Source of the DNA: Tamarix chinensis
Lineage: Eukaryota > Streptophyta > Magnoliopsida > Caryophyllales > Tamaricaceae
NCBI GenBank assembly: GCA_030549775.1
Contig: CM060174.1
Location: forward strand, 49,367,707 to 49,431,706
Reading direction: 5' to 3'
DNA length: 64,000 nt
Every line of letters starts with the position of its first letter. The stretch's first letter is position 1. A model generated the notes under the pieces. It made no database searches, was not told the origin of the DNA, and saw only the letters and a program-made list of their open reading frames with translations. The position numbers and the translations under genes were made by a program. Of the stretch, positions 24,990 through 36,300 are shown one piece after another.

Positions 24990-26200
24990 ATAGGGCGAAG
25001 AGAAGAGCTATGAGAAGGGGAAAAAGGGCTCAAGTAAGGGAAATAGGTTTTGGTTAGGGGCTTATGGAGGGGAGTTTGGGTAGTAGTTGGGGGTAGGAAG
25101 GGTGGGAGGGTGTAATGGTGGTTAGGGGTTGGAGATAGGTGGTTCAAGGAGGTACAAATAGTGGGGAAAAGGCTGGGAATGAGGCATGAAGTGAGGGAGA
25201 GTCAGAATAAGGAAGGAAAAATAAGAGGAGAAAGAAGGGTGTTGTAGGGGAGATCTCAACATTCTAAAGTAAGAAGGTGATAGAGGAGGTGTCAAAGGGT
25301 TGAAGGGTGAATTCGGTGACCGCGAAAGAGGGGAGATGGCAATGCAATGTGGTAGTGTAGGGTGGCGGTTGAGAAGGAGAAGAAAAGAAAAATGAAGAGA
25401 AAGATGGTTATAGGGGATAGAGGTGCCTATTGGGTAGTGTAGAGTGGAAGTAGGAGAGGCCAACGAGTTGGTGTGGTGGTTGGTTGGGCAGCAGAGATGG
25501 TGGTTGAGGGAAGCAAAGCAAAAATAGGGAGATGAGGAGAAGAAGGAAAGACAAGAGAATAAATGCTTTGTAAAGGGTAAGAAGGGAGCTCGAGCGAAAA
25601 GAAATAGTTAGAACAAAAGGAGAAAAAGAAGAAAGAGCAAATGGTAGGCAAAGGTCAGGTTAGGTGGATGTGTAAGGTTGTAGGTCAAGTGGTGTGTAGG
25701 GTTGTAGGGAGAGAAGAAGAAGAGGGGAAAAGGAGGGCATGATGGGAGGTTATGCAAGATGCGTTTGGATCAAAATGGAAAGGAAAGGGACGGGAGAGAG
25801 AGAGGGTAAGCTATTTGCAATGGTCGGTGTAAAGGAGGGGGGCTTATAGGGGAGTAGGTGCAAGAATGGGAGGAAGAAGGGGTGTTTGGTTTGACTGGTG
25901 AAGAAGGAAGAAGAAGAAGAGAGAGGAGGCAGAGCAATCAGATAAAGGAGAAAGATGGTGTGGGTGAGGTTGTGCCCGAGGAGAAAGAGAAAAAGAAGAA
26001 CAGGGGTTGGGTTAGCCCAACCAAATGGAGAAGAAAAGAAGGGAGGAGTGGCTGGACATGTGAGGTTGGGCAGCGAGGAGAAAGGGAGAAGCCTAGCAAA
26101 GAAAAAAAGAAGAGGGTCGATTGGCCCAAGGGAAGGAGGAAAGAAGAAAAAGGAAAAAGGAGAAAGAAAAAGGAAAACAAATAAAGGGAAAGAGAAAAAT
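24990..26200. other. Purine-rich tract of L1 copy C
   Basis: About 1.2 kb of GA-rich plus-strand DNA sits at the position equivalent to 23.27-24.56 kb of copy D. Overlapping open frames on both strands are compositional artefacts. Confidence 0.65.
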
Positions 26201-26928
26201 AAAATATTTTTTTCAATTAGGGTATGTAATTATTTTTATGGTTAAATTATTTTAATAAATTAATTTATTTAAAATTTAATATATTAATTTAATAGGATAA
26301 ATTTAGTAAATTTTGGTTTGAAAAATTATTTAAATAAAAAGCATATAATATAATAATAAAATATTTATTCTAATTTATTAAATAATCATATCTATTTTCA
26401 TAAATCAAAATTCCATAAAATAATTAAATTAATAATTTAAAATTAAATTATTCTAAATAAGGATTAATCATTAAATTCTAGGTTTTGAATTTTTGGGGTA
26501 TTACATAGGATAGGTTCGACCAATCGATCGATCAGTTTGGTTGAGTAGTTAACTATTTTAAAGATCATATGATAGTTTTCTAGAAAAGTTGATTGGTCTT
26601 TTCTTAAACTAAAGTTGTTGTTAAAAAATACATACGAGTTAATCGATTTATAAAACTAGTTGACTAGTGCACCACAAAAGTACTATCCATCTAAATATCT
26701 AATTCCTTTTCAAATCAAATCGAAAATATATTTCCAAATCAAGAAAAATATCATCAAAATATCATTAAACACAAGAATTTCTCACTTTATAGTTTCTAAA
26801 TATATAAGGTAATACATTTTCCTACTATACAAGTCTCTTTAAATCTAATAAAGGGTATATACACTTAAAGATTGCATTATATTTAATAGGATCACTATGT
26901 TAGGAGATAAATGGTTGTGGGTATTACA

Positions 26929-27924
26929 CATCCAAGATTTTGTGGCATTTTATGATTGATGAGAGGTGGAAGGGTTTTCTTTATGTCAACCCCTTAGCTT
27001 AGATGTTTGTGTGTAGTAGACCCAAATTCCTATTTATTTATTCCTAGTTGTGATGGCCATATGTTGAGATTTTTAGCTTTGATGGTAGGTCTAATAATTT
27101 TCTAGACATGATGGCAATGTGTAGAGATTCCTATCCATGATGGCTAGGTGTAATGATTTCTTGTCATGATGGCTATGATTGTAATTTAGAATTATGTGCC
27201 TATATGTGAGGATAAATAATGTATATGTAAGAACCTTGTTATGTATCTAGCATAAACACTTGAGAAACCATGGGTTAAAAAATAATAGATCAGATACATA
27301 TGATCACGATATACAAAAGAGTAATAATTAAAATGGAATTCTTAAATATGTTTCAAGATTTTACTTTACTACTTACATGTGTATATACATGGATGTTAGA
27401 ATGCCCTCTTATACGATTATGTTATACCCTTAGGAAGATGTGATATTATGATGATGTGATAATATGCATTGTTTGAAGCATGCTTATGTGTGATAATTAT
27501 TTCTTACTTAATATGAACACCATACTAATGCTAGACCATTTCAATCTTTCTATAAGCTTCTCATGCTCTGATTATATAGGGTTCATGGTGTTGAGTCCTA
27601 AGATGGATCAATAAACATTATTGAATAAAGCATTGAGATCCTATATTCTATTTAATTATTACTTTTATATAGCTCTATTATATCTTATTGATCTTTTATT
27701 TACTTTCATATGTTTAGCAGGTCTTGTATTGAACTTGGGTTAGGTGGCAGTCGTATATAAATCATAGGATAGGAGTTTAATTCTTAGCCTTAAACTCAAA
27801 AAAGGTTAGATAATAATTATACCTATCCTATGTTGGATGTAGTGGTAACAACCCCCATTTTCTATTTAACTTCCAAAAAATATCTTATAAAAGGATTCGG
27901 TTATGAAAATGAGGGTGTGGCAGA
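26929..27924 (-). mobile_element. L2-like LTR fragment in reverse orientation
   Basis: ACCTATCCTATGTTGG at 27,821 followed by TAACAACCCCCATTTT (27,846) matches the reverse complement of the start of copy B (12,885-12,925: ATGGGGTGTTATC, then CCTAACATAAGATAGGT). The fragment ends near GGGTGTGGCA (27,924). It contains a short tandem repeat (27,034-27,190). The left limit is taken from the end of copy A. Confidence 0.45.
27034..27190. repeat. Tandem repeat of about 30 bp, five degenerate units
   Basis: The core TGATGGC(C/T)A(T/G) recurs about every 30 bp (GTGATGGCCATATG, TTTGATGGTAGGTC, CATGATGGCAATGTG, CATGATGGCTAGGTG, CATGATGGCTATGAT). It lies in the L2-like reverse fragment. Confidence 0.7.
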
Positions 27925-30080
27925 AATCATATGATTACTCCCGTACACTACATTCCCATTCCTATTTAGTGTGGATAGGTTGATCATTAGGTTTTTAATA
28001 GGTGCATAACCCTATTTTGGGCTGTCATAGCATTATAGACTTCATAGACTTATTGCTTGATGTATTGTGGTTGGGTATACATATACTCTTAATGGATTAT
28101 TATCCATTTATGATAGCTCTAGTAAGACACACTTGATGGATTTAAATAAGTGTGAAGGTTGATAAATTTCCAAAAAAGGATAATGTTGCCTTTCCAGAAT
28201 AGTTATGAGTACTAAAGGTTCATTCATGACCACTAATAGTGCTTATTATCTTAATTTAGTATAGAAAAATTTGTAGGTTTTAAGGTAAGACATGCATTTT
28301 TGGGTTCTCAATTAAATTCTAGGTAGTTTAAGATTCATTCATTCCATAGAAATGATAGTTGCTTCATTTTATTTATGTAACAATTCAATGCTCGAACATT
28401 AATACTTCTATATTATTCCATTTTTTAACTAAAAAATTTCTTTCATGTTTCCATCTATTTTACAGTTGGTGGAGGATGGTTATATAATTGGAAAAGGAGT
28501 GACTCTATTTCTCCTATTGATGATTATGCAGGAGCATCCAAAGATGACCCTTAAGGTATTCATTTGGCATTCTTAATTTTAGGGCTAATTACATTGTTTG
28601 TCTTTAATGATAATTCTTTAACTAACTTTAATGATTTTGCCTTATGTTATTCTTGCAGGTATGTAAAATATTTGTAGGAAGATAATCAAATCATATAAGA
28701 AGTCTAGATACTTAAGATTTCAATATGTTAAAGTCTATTAGAACGAAAGCTATTTTGTGCATGAAAGTTAAAGTCAAGAAAACCTAGTCAACCTCTTAAA
28801 GTCAACCCCATTGTCTTGATTAGGTTTCTTGTAAATTATTTTCATATAATCTTAGCTTACGTCATTTGTAATACTCTTGTTGACCCATGTACCATATAGG
28901 AAATAAATACATTATAATACTAGTTGTGTACTAGTTAGTCATCTATGTGTTATGTGGCTAAACTAGTGTGCTAGTTAGCAATGTCCTAAACCCTTATATA
29001 AGGTATCAATTTTAACAATCATTATAGCATGATGCTAGATAATATTGGTATTGAAATATAACTTAGTATATACTTAGTTAATTCTCTCCTTGTGATTTAA
29101 TACCCATTCTAAGACTATTTGGAATAATCTTAGATTGGTGATATTCATATTGGTTTCTTTGAATATTTTTGATTTCTTTGATTTCTTGATTGAGTTCTTG
29201 CTTCAATATTTAAGTTCTTTTATATCCAAGCCAAAATGATCCTAAACTTCAACTCTTTCACACTAATCTTCTTCCTGTTTGAAGATTTGTGTTAGATGCC
29301 AATTTGTTGTCCCACATCGATGGGGGAGGATATTTTTACCACATTTTATAGGTTTTTAATTAACTTATTTTTGAATTACTTGATTAGGAATTTTTTATGG
29401 TCTTACTATGTGTTCAGGCTTACTTATATGTATGTTTGTCATATACCCATCTAGGTTGGATGTGGGTGTTGTATTGAGCATGAGTCGCTTTCTTTAACAA
29501 AATTCTTTTAAATCTTTTTAAACTAATCATTCTATGAATTTTGAGTCTTTAGATGCACATTTTGGACATATTATTTAACCATTAGTGATGAACATATGAC
29601 TAGGTAGTGGAGTGGTTTTGGGATTTAAATTTTTTATCACATTTTTATTTAAACATTGTTGGTCCATATTTTTTCTTTGATGAAAAAATTTAAAATTTCC
29701 TCTTCATTGTCTATTCTCTGAATCATTCGTCTAGATTAGGTTTTCTATTCCACAAAATAAAAATATGGACAATAATAATAAAAATTATATTACATTTAAT
29801 CTTAAGTGTGGAAGATTACGGGCTTTTGTGTTAACAATGGGGATAAACCATCAAACCTTCTTGACAATAAGATCAAGCCATAAATTTCTTCAAGGTAGTG
29901 AAGGATTTTACATAACTCAATTAAGAGCCTATACAAGTTATAGAAAAAAAATTCTTCCTCCATCGATATAAGATAAAAAATTTGCATGAACAATATAAAT
30001 GTAGTTGCTACTTTACCATCGCTCTAATAATTACCTACCAATGGAAAAACAAAAAAAAGCACAAAAGAAGATTATGGTGG
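27925..30080. other. AT-rich DNA without a recognisable gene
   Basis: No transposon protein or RNA gene was recognised. A short segment (28,469-28,554) is bracketed by TTTTACAG and AAG|GTATTC, and another TCTTGCAG lies at 28,651-28,658, so splice-like signals exist. No protein match can be named. 'GTCCCACATCGATGGGGGAGG'-type DNA at about 29,310 and a TATATAAGG at about 28,995 could belong to a decayed copia-type LTR, but this is weak. Confidence 0.5.
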
Positions 30081-30084
30081 TGTG

Positions 30085-30800
30085 ACCTTAACTGGCACGG
30101 AATTTAAACCCTCTTGTTGACAATTGTAGTATTGGTAAATAAAGGTATCGTTCTATAATAGGGATTGAGAGGGCTCAAATATATTTAGCTAGCTTAAAAA
30201 TAAATAAATAAATAAATAAAAACCCTAAATTAAACAAAATAAATAAATAAGAAAAAAACTATTGGGGGTAATAAAATAGAAAATAATAAAATAATAAAAG
30301 TAAAAATAATGGATAACTAAGCATGCCTAGCTGTATTTCCCTTCTTTGACCCACATGTATCTAAATATTTTATTACTTTAGTTAGAATCACAAAACAATT
30401 AGGTGAAATGTTATCTAACCTAGCTGTAATTTAAACATATAAATTCTAGTATATTTATATGGCCACCTAGTATGTAAATAATCCTATATACTCTCACTAT
30501 GAGGAAACTAAAACAAGGCATGCACCATATAATTATACCTGACAAAATTATATATGGAAACAATAGAAATTAAAATAGAATCAAAGAACAATCTCACAAA
30601 AAAAAAATTGAAACCATACTACAAACCCAAATCTAGGGTTTCAATCTATTCTCCAATAATAAATATTTAACCATCCATAATTATCAAATTAATTACACAA
30701 AATATATATATCCAAAAATATAAATTAAAAATAAAGAAAGAAATAATCAAAATTAATTATGGATGAAAGTAAAGAACTTATTTAGATGAAAAAGTAATTA
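30085..30800 (-). mobile_element. Probable Tat-type LTR end, minus strand
   Basis: Read on the minus strand, the DNA near 30,090-30,180 contains CAATCCCTATTATAGAACGA then TACC...ACTACAATT. This resembles the 3' end of plant Tat-type LTRs (consensus 'CCTGTGGAACGATACC'). No internal region or matching LTR was found. Boundaries are approximate. Confidence 0.35.
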
Positions 30801-30839
30801 ATTTTAACTTAAATAAATTCTGTAGAATACTTTTCTCTC

Positions 30840-31224
30840 TTTTCATTCCTCTTAGCGCTTATGTTTTCATGTAAAATTCTCTTTTTTTTTCTTTGGTGCA
30901 ACATTTTCTCTTGTTACACCTCTATTTCTCTCCTCTGTTATCCCTCTGCATCGCTGATCTATTCGCCCTTTTCTATACCGCCTGAGTGCTGCTTCTTTGT
31001 TGCTCTCACTCCTACTCCCCTTCTACCTTACTTCTCTACTATTGTTGACATCTTCCCTTTTGTATCTTTTTTATCCCTGCCTCTTTATTTCCTTTGAATT
31101 CTTACCCTTCTCAACTATCAGTCTGTGTTGCATGGAGATGGGGACGAGGACAGGGAAACAGGGACGGAAACAAATACGAAAATGCCATTTCTTAAAAAGT
31201 TAGAAACGGGGATGGCACAAAACG

Positions 31225-31264
<40 letters not shown>

Positions 31265-31734
31265 TGGATTAAATTTACTAAAATTAAGAGAGAAAAATAA
31301 AAAATTTCTAAAATTATTACTTATATTAATTAATTTAAATAATATTTTTTAATAAAAATATTAATTAAATAATATTTTTTATTAAAAATATTAATTAAAT
31401 AATTTTAATATAAATTTTAACCCCAAAATGTTTCCGGAGGTGGAAACGTTTTTGGGACAGGGGACGACACCTGATTGTCGTCCCCGTGCATTAGAGCTGT
31501 TAGTTCTCGTCATTTTTCTTTCTTTCGTGCTGCCTAACCGCTAGCTCTCTGTAGCTCTAACTCTTTCTTCCCTATATCCTACTTCTCTACTATTGTTGAT
31601 GGGTTCCATTTAGCTCCCTAACAAATTTTCATGCGGCCTGTAGAGCATTCTAGCTCTATCTTCTTTTTTTCTTTTCTTTATAGCCATCTACCTTATTTCA
31701 GTTGCACATCCTTTTCTTTGTGTAAATCCTTGTA
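30840..31734. other. Pyrimidine-rich DNA with a MITE-like insert
   Basis: CT-rich DNA carries a repeated phrase TACTTCTCTACTATTGTTGA (about 31,028 and 31,579). Between the two copies lies a block (31,129-31,493) with GGGGACG-rich ends and an AT-rich centre. No gene is supported. Confidence 0.55.
31129..31493. mobile_element. Candidate non-autonomous element with GGGGACG-rich ends
   Basis: The left end TGCATGGAGATGGGGACGAG and the reverse complement of the right end TGCACGGGGACGAC begin alike and enclose an AT-rich core with a (TA)n run (31,230-31,259). The inverted ends are imperfect and no clear target duplication is seen, so the superfamily is unassigned. Confidence 0.35.
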
Positions 31735-32537
31735 TTTTCCTTGTGAAGTGTAAAATTATCTCCAAACAATCTTCTATAATAAGGAACTTTTGATTTTTGA
31801 TTACAAGTCACAAATCTTCATAAAGCATTTACACTTTTGACTTGAACATAACTACACTTAATGGCTTTGGGTGGTTGGTGTTGATCTAATCCAAGATCAA
31901 ATATCTTCTATTGAGAAATCCTCTATTTCTCAACACAGCACTATAAAAATATCCAATGCTCTCAATTGATGAAGGATAAAAGAAGAAGAAGAAAGCACAA
32001 TTCTCTTGTGTTGATCTTTCTTTTAAAATTCATATGAACTCATTTGCATGTTGCCTTAATAGATTAAGTGTACAATGAGGTACTTATATACATGTACACA
32101 CGTAGGCCTTTCATTTATGAGACCATACATCTTGGCCTTATTAACAAAATTGAACCATACGCATGGCACAAGCATATACATACTAATTACAATAACATTT
32201 TATAAGCATTATAAAGTATACAACAAAATAACAAATATACACAAACTTTAAATATGTAATACATAGATTTAACATATGTAACCCAACTTTATATCTTATA
32301 GCCTGGCTCTTCCATACACCTCGTAATTCTTTTAATTCCATTATCTTGTACATTAAAGATATCCAATATCTTTCACTTCTTGTAAACATGTATAATACCT
32401 ATAATAATTGCTTTACAAAAAATTAGAAGTATAAGAATTTTCAAGCATAATGGGTTTCATCTCCAAGTATGCTAATTTTTTCTTGTTCTTCACTATTTAA
32501 AGAATAATATTAAGAATGATCTAGAGATGCTCCTACA
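31735..32537 (-). mobile_element. 3' LTR (partial) of the L4 gypsy element
   Basis: It is similar to 37,130-37,590 and 6,830-7,475 over ATTATCTC(C/T)AA...ATCTTCT, GACTTGAACATAACTAC, CTCTCAATTGATGAAGGATA and AAATTCATATGAACTCATTTG. The inner edge TCCTACA (32,531-32,537) abuts a minus-strand purine run AAGGGAAAAATAA, the expected polypurine tract. The outer part is missing. Confidence 0.65.
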
Positions 32538-32599
32538 TTATTTTTCCCTTGTAAATGAGAATTTGACCTCAAATTAGCATCACTATTGTAAGGAGATAA

Positions 32600-33660
32600 G
32601 TCACTAATGTCGAAAGTATTAGATACTCCTCCATAATGTTCAAAAAATTCAAGTTATAAATTATTTCAAAATTTTCTTACGATGTTGAATGACCCATAAG
32701 CTTTTTGCATTAGTTTATTCTTTATTAATTTTAAAAATCTTTCTATACTTAAATGCAATCATGCCAAATCTACTTGTTTCAAAACTTGTTGAATACATCT
32801 TTATTTGCTTGATCTTGGTATTGAGTATTCTTTTTTTTTTAATGTTATCTTTAATTGGTTGATGAAGTTTTTAAAGAATTCAATTCTTTCCTTGACATCA
32901 TAATTCTTTATATCTCATCTATTAAATAACAACATATGTATGGGTAGATAAGGATTAACTCCATATGCAACCTAAAAAGGACTAAATTGAGTTATACTAG
33001 AAGGACTCTTAATATATTCCAAGTCAGCATGTGCATGCTTTATATCCAAATATTTTGTGCTTTTATTCACTAACCCTCATATCAAAGTACCTAGAGTTTT
33101 ATTAGTCACTTAGGTTTGATTAACCATTTGTGGATGATGGGAAGTACTAACCAATAACTTAGTACCTAACATTTTCTAAAGTGTTCCAAAAGTAGCTCAA
33201 GAATTTAACATCTCTATCATATACTATATTTTTGGGAACTCCACAAAACATTACTATTTCTTAGAAATATAAGTCTGCTACATGTGTTGCATTATCAGCC
33301 TTATTGCAAGGTATGAAATGTGCCATTTTTGAAAATTGATTTGCTACCATGAAAGAATAAAATATTTACCACTTTGTGTCCTTGGTACACCCAAAATAAA
33401 ATCAATGCTAACACTTTCCTATGGTTGATTACATACTTGTAAAGGACTATACAAACCATTATGGAAGAAACTTTTACCTTTTTGACAAGTTACGCATCTT
33501 CTTATAATAGCTGGTACTATATTATCATCTATGTCCAATATAAATTTTCTTGTAGCATTTCCATGGTTTTATGAATTCCAAAATGACCAGCTATTCCACC
33601 TCATGTACTTCTTTAGCAAGTAAATCATATACACTAGAACGAGGTATACATAACTTATTA
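32600..33660 (-). pseudogene. Integrase remnant of the L4 gypsy element
   Basis: Minus-strand conceptual translation gives fragments of a Ty3/gypsy integrase core: a '[13 protein letters not shown]' segment (about 33,300-33,345), a 'GVPK' and '[12 protein letters not shown]' segment (about 33,190-33,245) and 'HHPQMVNQT' (about 33,110-33,145). The zinc-binding HHCC region would be near 33,470-33,600, where the frame is unclear. Multiple stops and shifts make it non-functional. In an intact element this enzyme inserts the cDNA into chromosomal DNA. Confidence 0.65.
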
Positions 33661-33849
33661 TGTTTGAAGAGATAGTCATCTTGTGGTAAATAATTACCAT
33701 AACTACCATTATTTTTCATGAATTATAGTTGTCAACAAAATATTCATCCTTATCATAGAGTTCCTTTAAAATCTCAAATCCCAATAACTTAACATCCAAA
33801 ATGATTAATATCATGGATATACCAAAAAAAAGCATCTACTAAAAAATTT

Positions 33850-34210
33850 TCTTTGTCATTGAAATGTTACATAGAAAACATGAAGGATTATAAGAATTTA
33901 ACCCATTTTTCATGCCTTAGACTAATGTTTTTTTTCCATGTAAATATTTCAAACTCTCACCATCTGAATGTAAACCAAATGGTTTACACCTTTGGTAATG
34001 ACTCCATGTTTATTGGCTTCATATGATGTCATAGAACTCTTTCTCACATATAGAATATTTTAATCTTGCTCTATTTAATTTCTCACTAAAAATATGATAG
34101 CTCATTTTTTTTGTGAGAGAACACCTCTTATCCCTACCCCACTTGCACCATAAAAAACCTCAAATAATTTATTAGAGTTGGGTAAAGCTAGTATTGGTGC
34201 ATTGCATAGC
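33850..34210 (-). pseudogene. RNase H remnant of the L4 gypsy element
   Basis: Minus-strand translation around 34,105-34,020 reads 'SYHIFSEKLNRARLKYSI' then 'EKEFYDII', the gypsy RNase H signature region. 'HSDGESLKYL' (about 33,970-33,945) follows, where the usual motif is HSDHESLKYL. Stops separate the pieces. Confidence 0.6.
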
Positions 34211-34278
34211 TTATTTTTAAAAGTTTTGAAGGCCTTAGTTGCATCCTTATTCCAATGAAATTCACCTTTTTTCATGAG

Positions 34279-34950
34279 TTAGATTATTGTTGCAGTAAAA
34301 GTAGAAAAATCCTTAATGAATATCCTATAGAAACTTGCCAACCTATGAAAACTCCTTAGTTTATGAATATCCTTAGATGTTGGCAAATCCTTAATAGCCT
34401 TCATTTTTGTGGGATTAAATTTAATACCTTTGCTAATTACTATATACCCATGGGAAACTATACTCAAAAGCACAAAATCACATTTCTCCATTTTTCCATA
34501 GAGTTTAGTCTCCCTCAGTTTATCAAATAATTTCCTAAGATGAATAAGAGGGTCATGTTCACTCCTACATTACACAAGTATATCATTTGAGTAAACTATG
34601 ATGAAAAGTCCATGAGAGGGTTGAAAAACTTCATTAATCAGTCTCATAAATGAACTTAGTGTATTACATAAGCCAAAAGGCATCATAGTCCACTCATAAT
34701 GACCATATTTTGTTTTGAATGTATTTTTCCACTCATCCACTTTTTTGTTTTTTTTTCTCATCTAATGATACTTGCTTATCAAATCAATCATATAGAATAC
34801 CTATAATCCATATAACTCATCTAATATATCATCCAATTTAGGCGTTAGAAATCAATATTTAATAGTGATATTGTTAACAACCCTTAGGCTAAACACACAT
34901 GCAGTAGGTACCATCCTTTTTAGGGTCATGTAATGCAAGCACATAATATA
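34279..34950 (-). pseudogene. Reverse transcriptase remnant of the L4 gypsy element
   Basis: Two open fragments (34,761-34,570 and 34,491-34,279) give RT palm and connection motifs. The first has EWKNTFKTKYGHYEW, then MMPFGLCN, then IIVYSNDILV, where the catalytic FDD is changed to SND. The second has KGIKFNPTKMKAI then KLRSFHRLASFYRIFIKDFS, as in the RT-RNase H junction of chromovirus-like pol. The lost aspartate and frame breaks show the enzyme is dead. Confidence 0.8.
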
Positions 34951-35099
34951 AATCTATGCTTTCCCTCACATACCCTTTTCTTATGAGTTATTATATTTGT
35001 TTTTCTAACTCCTTAGCCTCCTTTTGACAAGAAATGTAGGCACACAACATGGACTCATGCTCAGTAGCTTGTACTTACAGTACTATCTCCATGACATAA

Positions 35100-36247
35100 C
35101 ACACACTCTCTTCTTATTTGGATTCACTAGATGCTTCCTCAAAAAGGCTAAATTTTAGTTCGACCTTAAATGTCTCCATGACTTCAATCTCTTGCATGGA
35201 TAATACCTTTTGATTTGAACATTTGTGAGAGAAGTGTCCAAACTCTTAGTAATTAAAAAATTTCCTAGTAGAGACTTCATTCACTCTATTTCTTGCCTTT
35301 CTCCCTTCTAGTAATTTTGGTTTTTTTTATCAAGATTGGTAGAAGTTGAAGTGGTCACTCCTAATTTTATAGTTTGGTTACTTATGTAGTATTTTTTAGA
35401 TGAAGTAATTTTTTAGCATGAGGCTTTGAGGGTTGAATTTTTTTTTCAAATATTAGGGAAATTTTAATCATGTCATCTAAAGAATCATAAAGACAAGTTT
35501 CTACCTTGTCTCAAATCATCATGTTAAGGCCTCCAAAAAATCTAGCAAAAGTTTTTTCCTTCCTTTCACGGTATCACATACAAGTGCCAACCTTTCAATT
35601 TCCTTAACATACTCTTTAATGCTTATTAGTCCCTACCTAGGATTTAATAATTTAATATATTTATCTTTTTCATACTCTTTAGAAATAAATTTCTTCCTTT
35701 AATTTTTTTTTAAGTTTCTCCTAATATTTAATCTTTGATTTAACCTCTCGTTCCTTAGTCGTCTTTAGGTTATCATACCATATTATAGCACACTTCTTAA
35801 AATTAAGAGTAGATAGTTTACACTTTTTCTCATCTTGAAAATATTTAAATTCAAAGATAGCCTCCACTTCATGTAACCACTAGAAAAATTGAAAAGTTCA
35901 AGCTTGATGCCTTTATCTTCCTTTTGAGGATACTTAGGTTGCCAATTATGGAGCTTTCTATTACTTCCTCTCCTTATAGATTCTTCATCGTGGTCTATTC
36001 TTGTATTTAAATACCTTCCATTAGCTTGATTATTTAACCTTACAACACTCCTGAATAGATCTTCTTAGAATTCTTTATATTCTTAGGCATTTTGAACCAA
36101 ATCTTGTTTGGCAAACTTAAACTCTAACTTTCGTAGTTGAGTATGTATTGTAGATATTTATCTAAGTTGTGCATTAGTGGCATATAAATTTTTTGGAAGT
36201 TTTGGAATATCTTTAAATGTGGCTTGGAATTTTTGTTCCCCCTCCAT
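35100..36247 (-). pseudogene. Gag and zinc-knuckle region of the L4 gypsy element
   Basis: On the minus strand an ATG at 36,247, 54 bp inside the LTR edge, starts MEGEQKFQATFKDIPKLP and soon meets a stop. Further down, frames carry a gag-like segment near 35,880-35,950 and a decayed CCHC-like region with GHFSHKC-like residues near 35,200-35,245. The position between 5' LTR and RT fits gag plus protease. The protein is in pieces. Confidence 0.5.
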
Positions 36248-36300
36248 GATTTCATCACCACTACACTAAATCACACTCGAGTTCCACATAGGATTTTAGG

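Larger units (their letters stand above)
16679..26505 (+). mobile_element. L1 LTR copy C, solo, interrupted by copy D
   Basis: It starts TCTAACACCCCCCAAAATTT at 16,679 (TG changed to TC) and ends GGGGTATTACA at 26,505. Flanks are TAGCA (16,674-16,678) and TAGGA (26,506-26,510), agreeing at 4 of 5. Removing copy D and its duplicated TATCT leaves about 4,926 bp, within about 30 bp of D's length, which supports both being complete LTRs. It lies in copy A of L2. It contains a hairpin array (17,395-17,795), a minisatellite (18,795-19,400) and a purine-rich tract (24,990-26,200). No protein-coding region is seen. Confidence 0.8.
10518..26928 (+). mobile_element. L2 LTR copy A, outermost layer of a four-level nest (about 3.1 kb of own sequence)
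   Basis: It starts TGACAACCTAATTTTTTTC at 10,518 and ends GTGGGTATTACA at 26,928. Its own sequence is 10,518-12,806, 16,276-16,678 and 26,511-26,928, totalling about 3,110 bp. The rest is copy B and copies C+D. Continuity across B is supported because DNA right of B (ATTAATCAAGCAATAGTT at 16,291) matches what follows the same position inside B (TTTAATCAAAGATAGTTT at 15,588). Flanks CATTT (10,513-10,517) and CATCC (26,929-26,933) agree at 3 of 5 bases, the differences being C-to-T type. It has no internal coding region or second LTR, so it is best read as a solo LTR. Confidence 0.6.

Noticed and set aside
24944..26245. Open frames in GA-rich DNA
   Set aside because: Low-complexity purine tract of L1 copy C; frames on both strands and no domain.
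28469..28554. Coding exon of a host gene
   Set aside because: Splice-like flanks exist, but no neighbouring exon with coding potential or known protein similarity was found.
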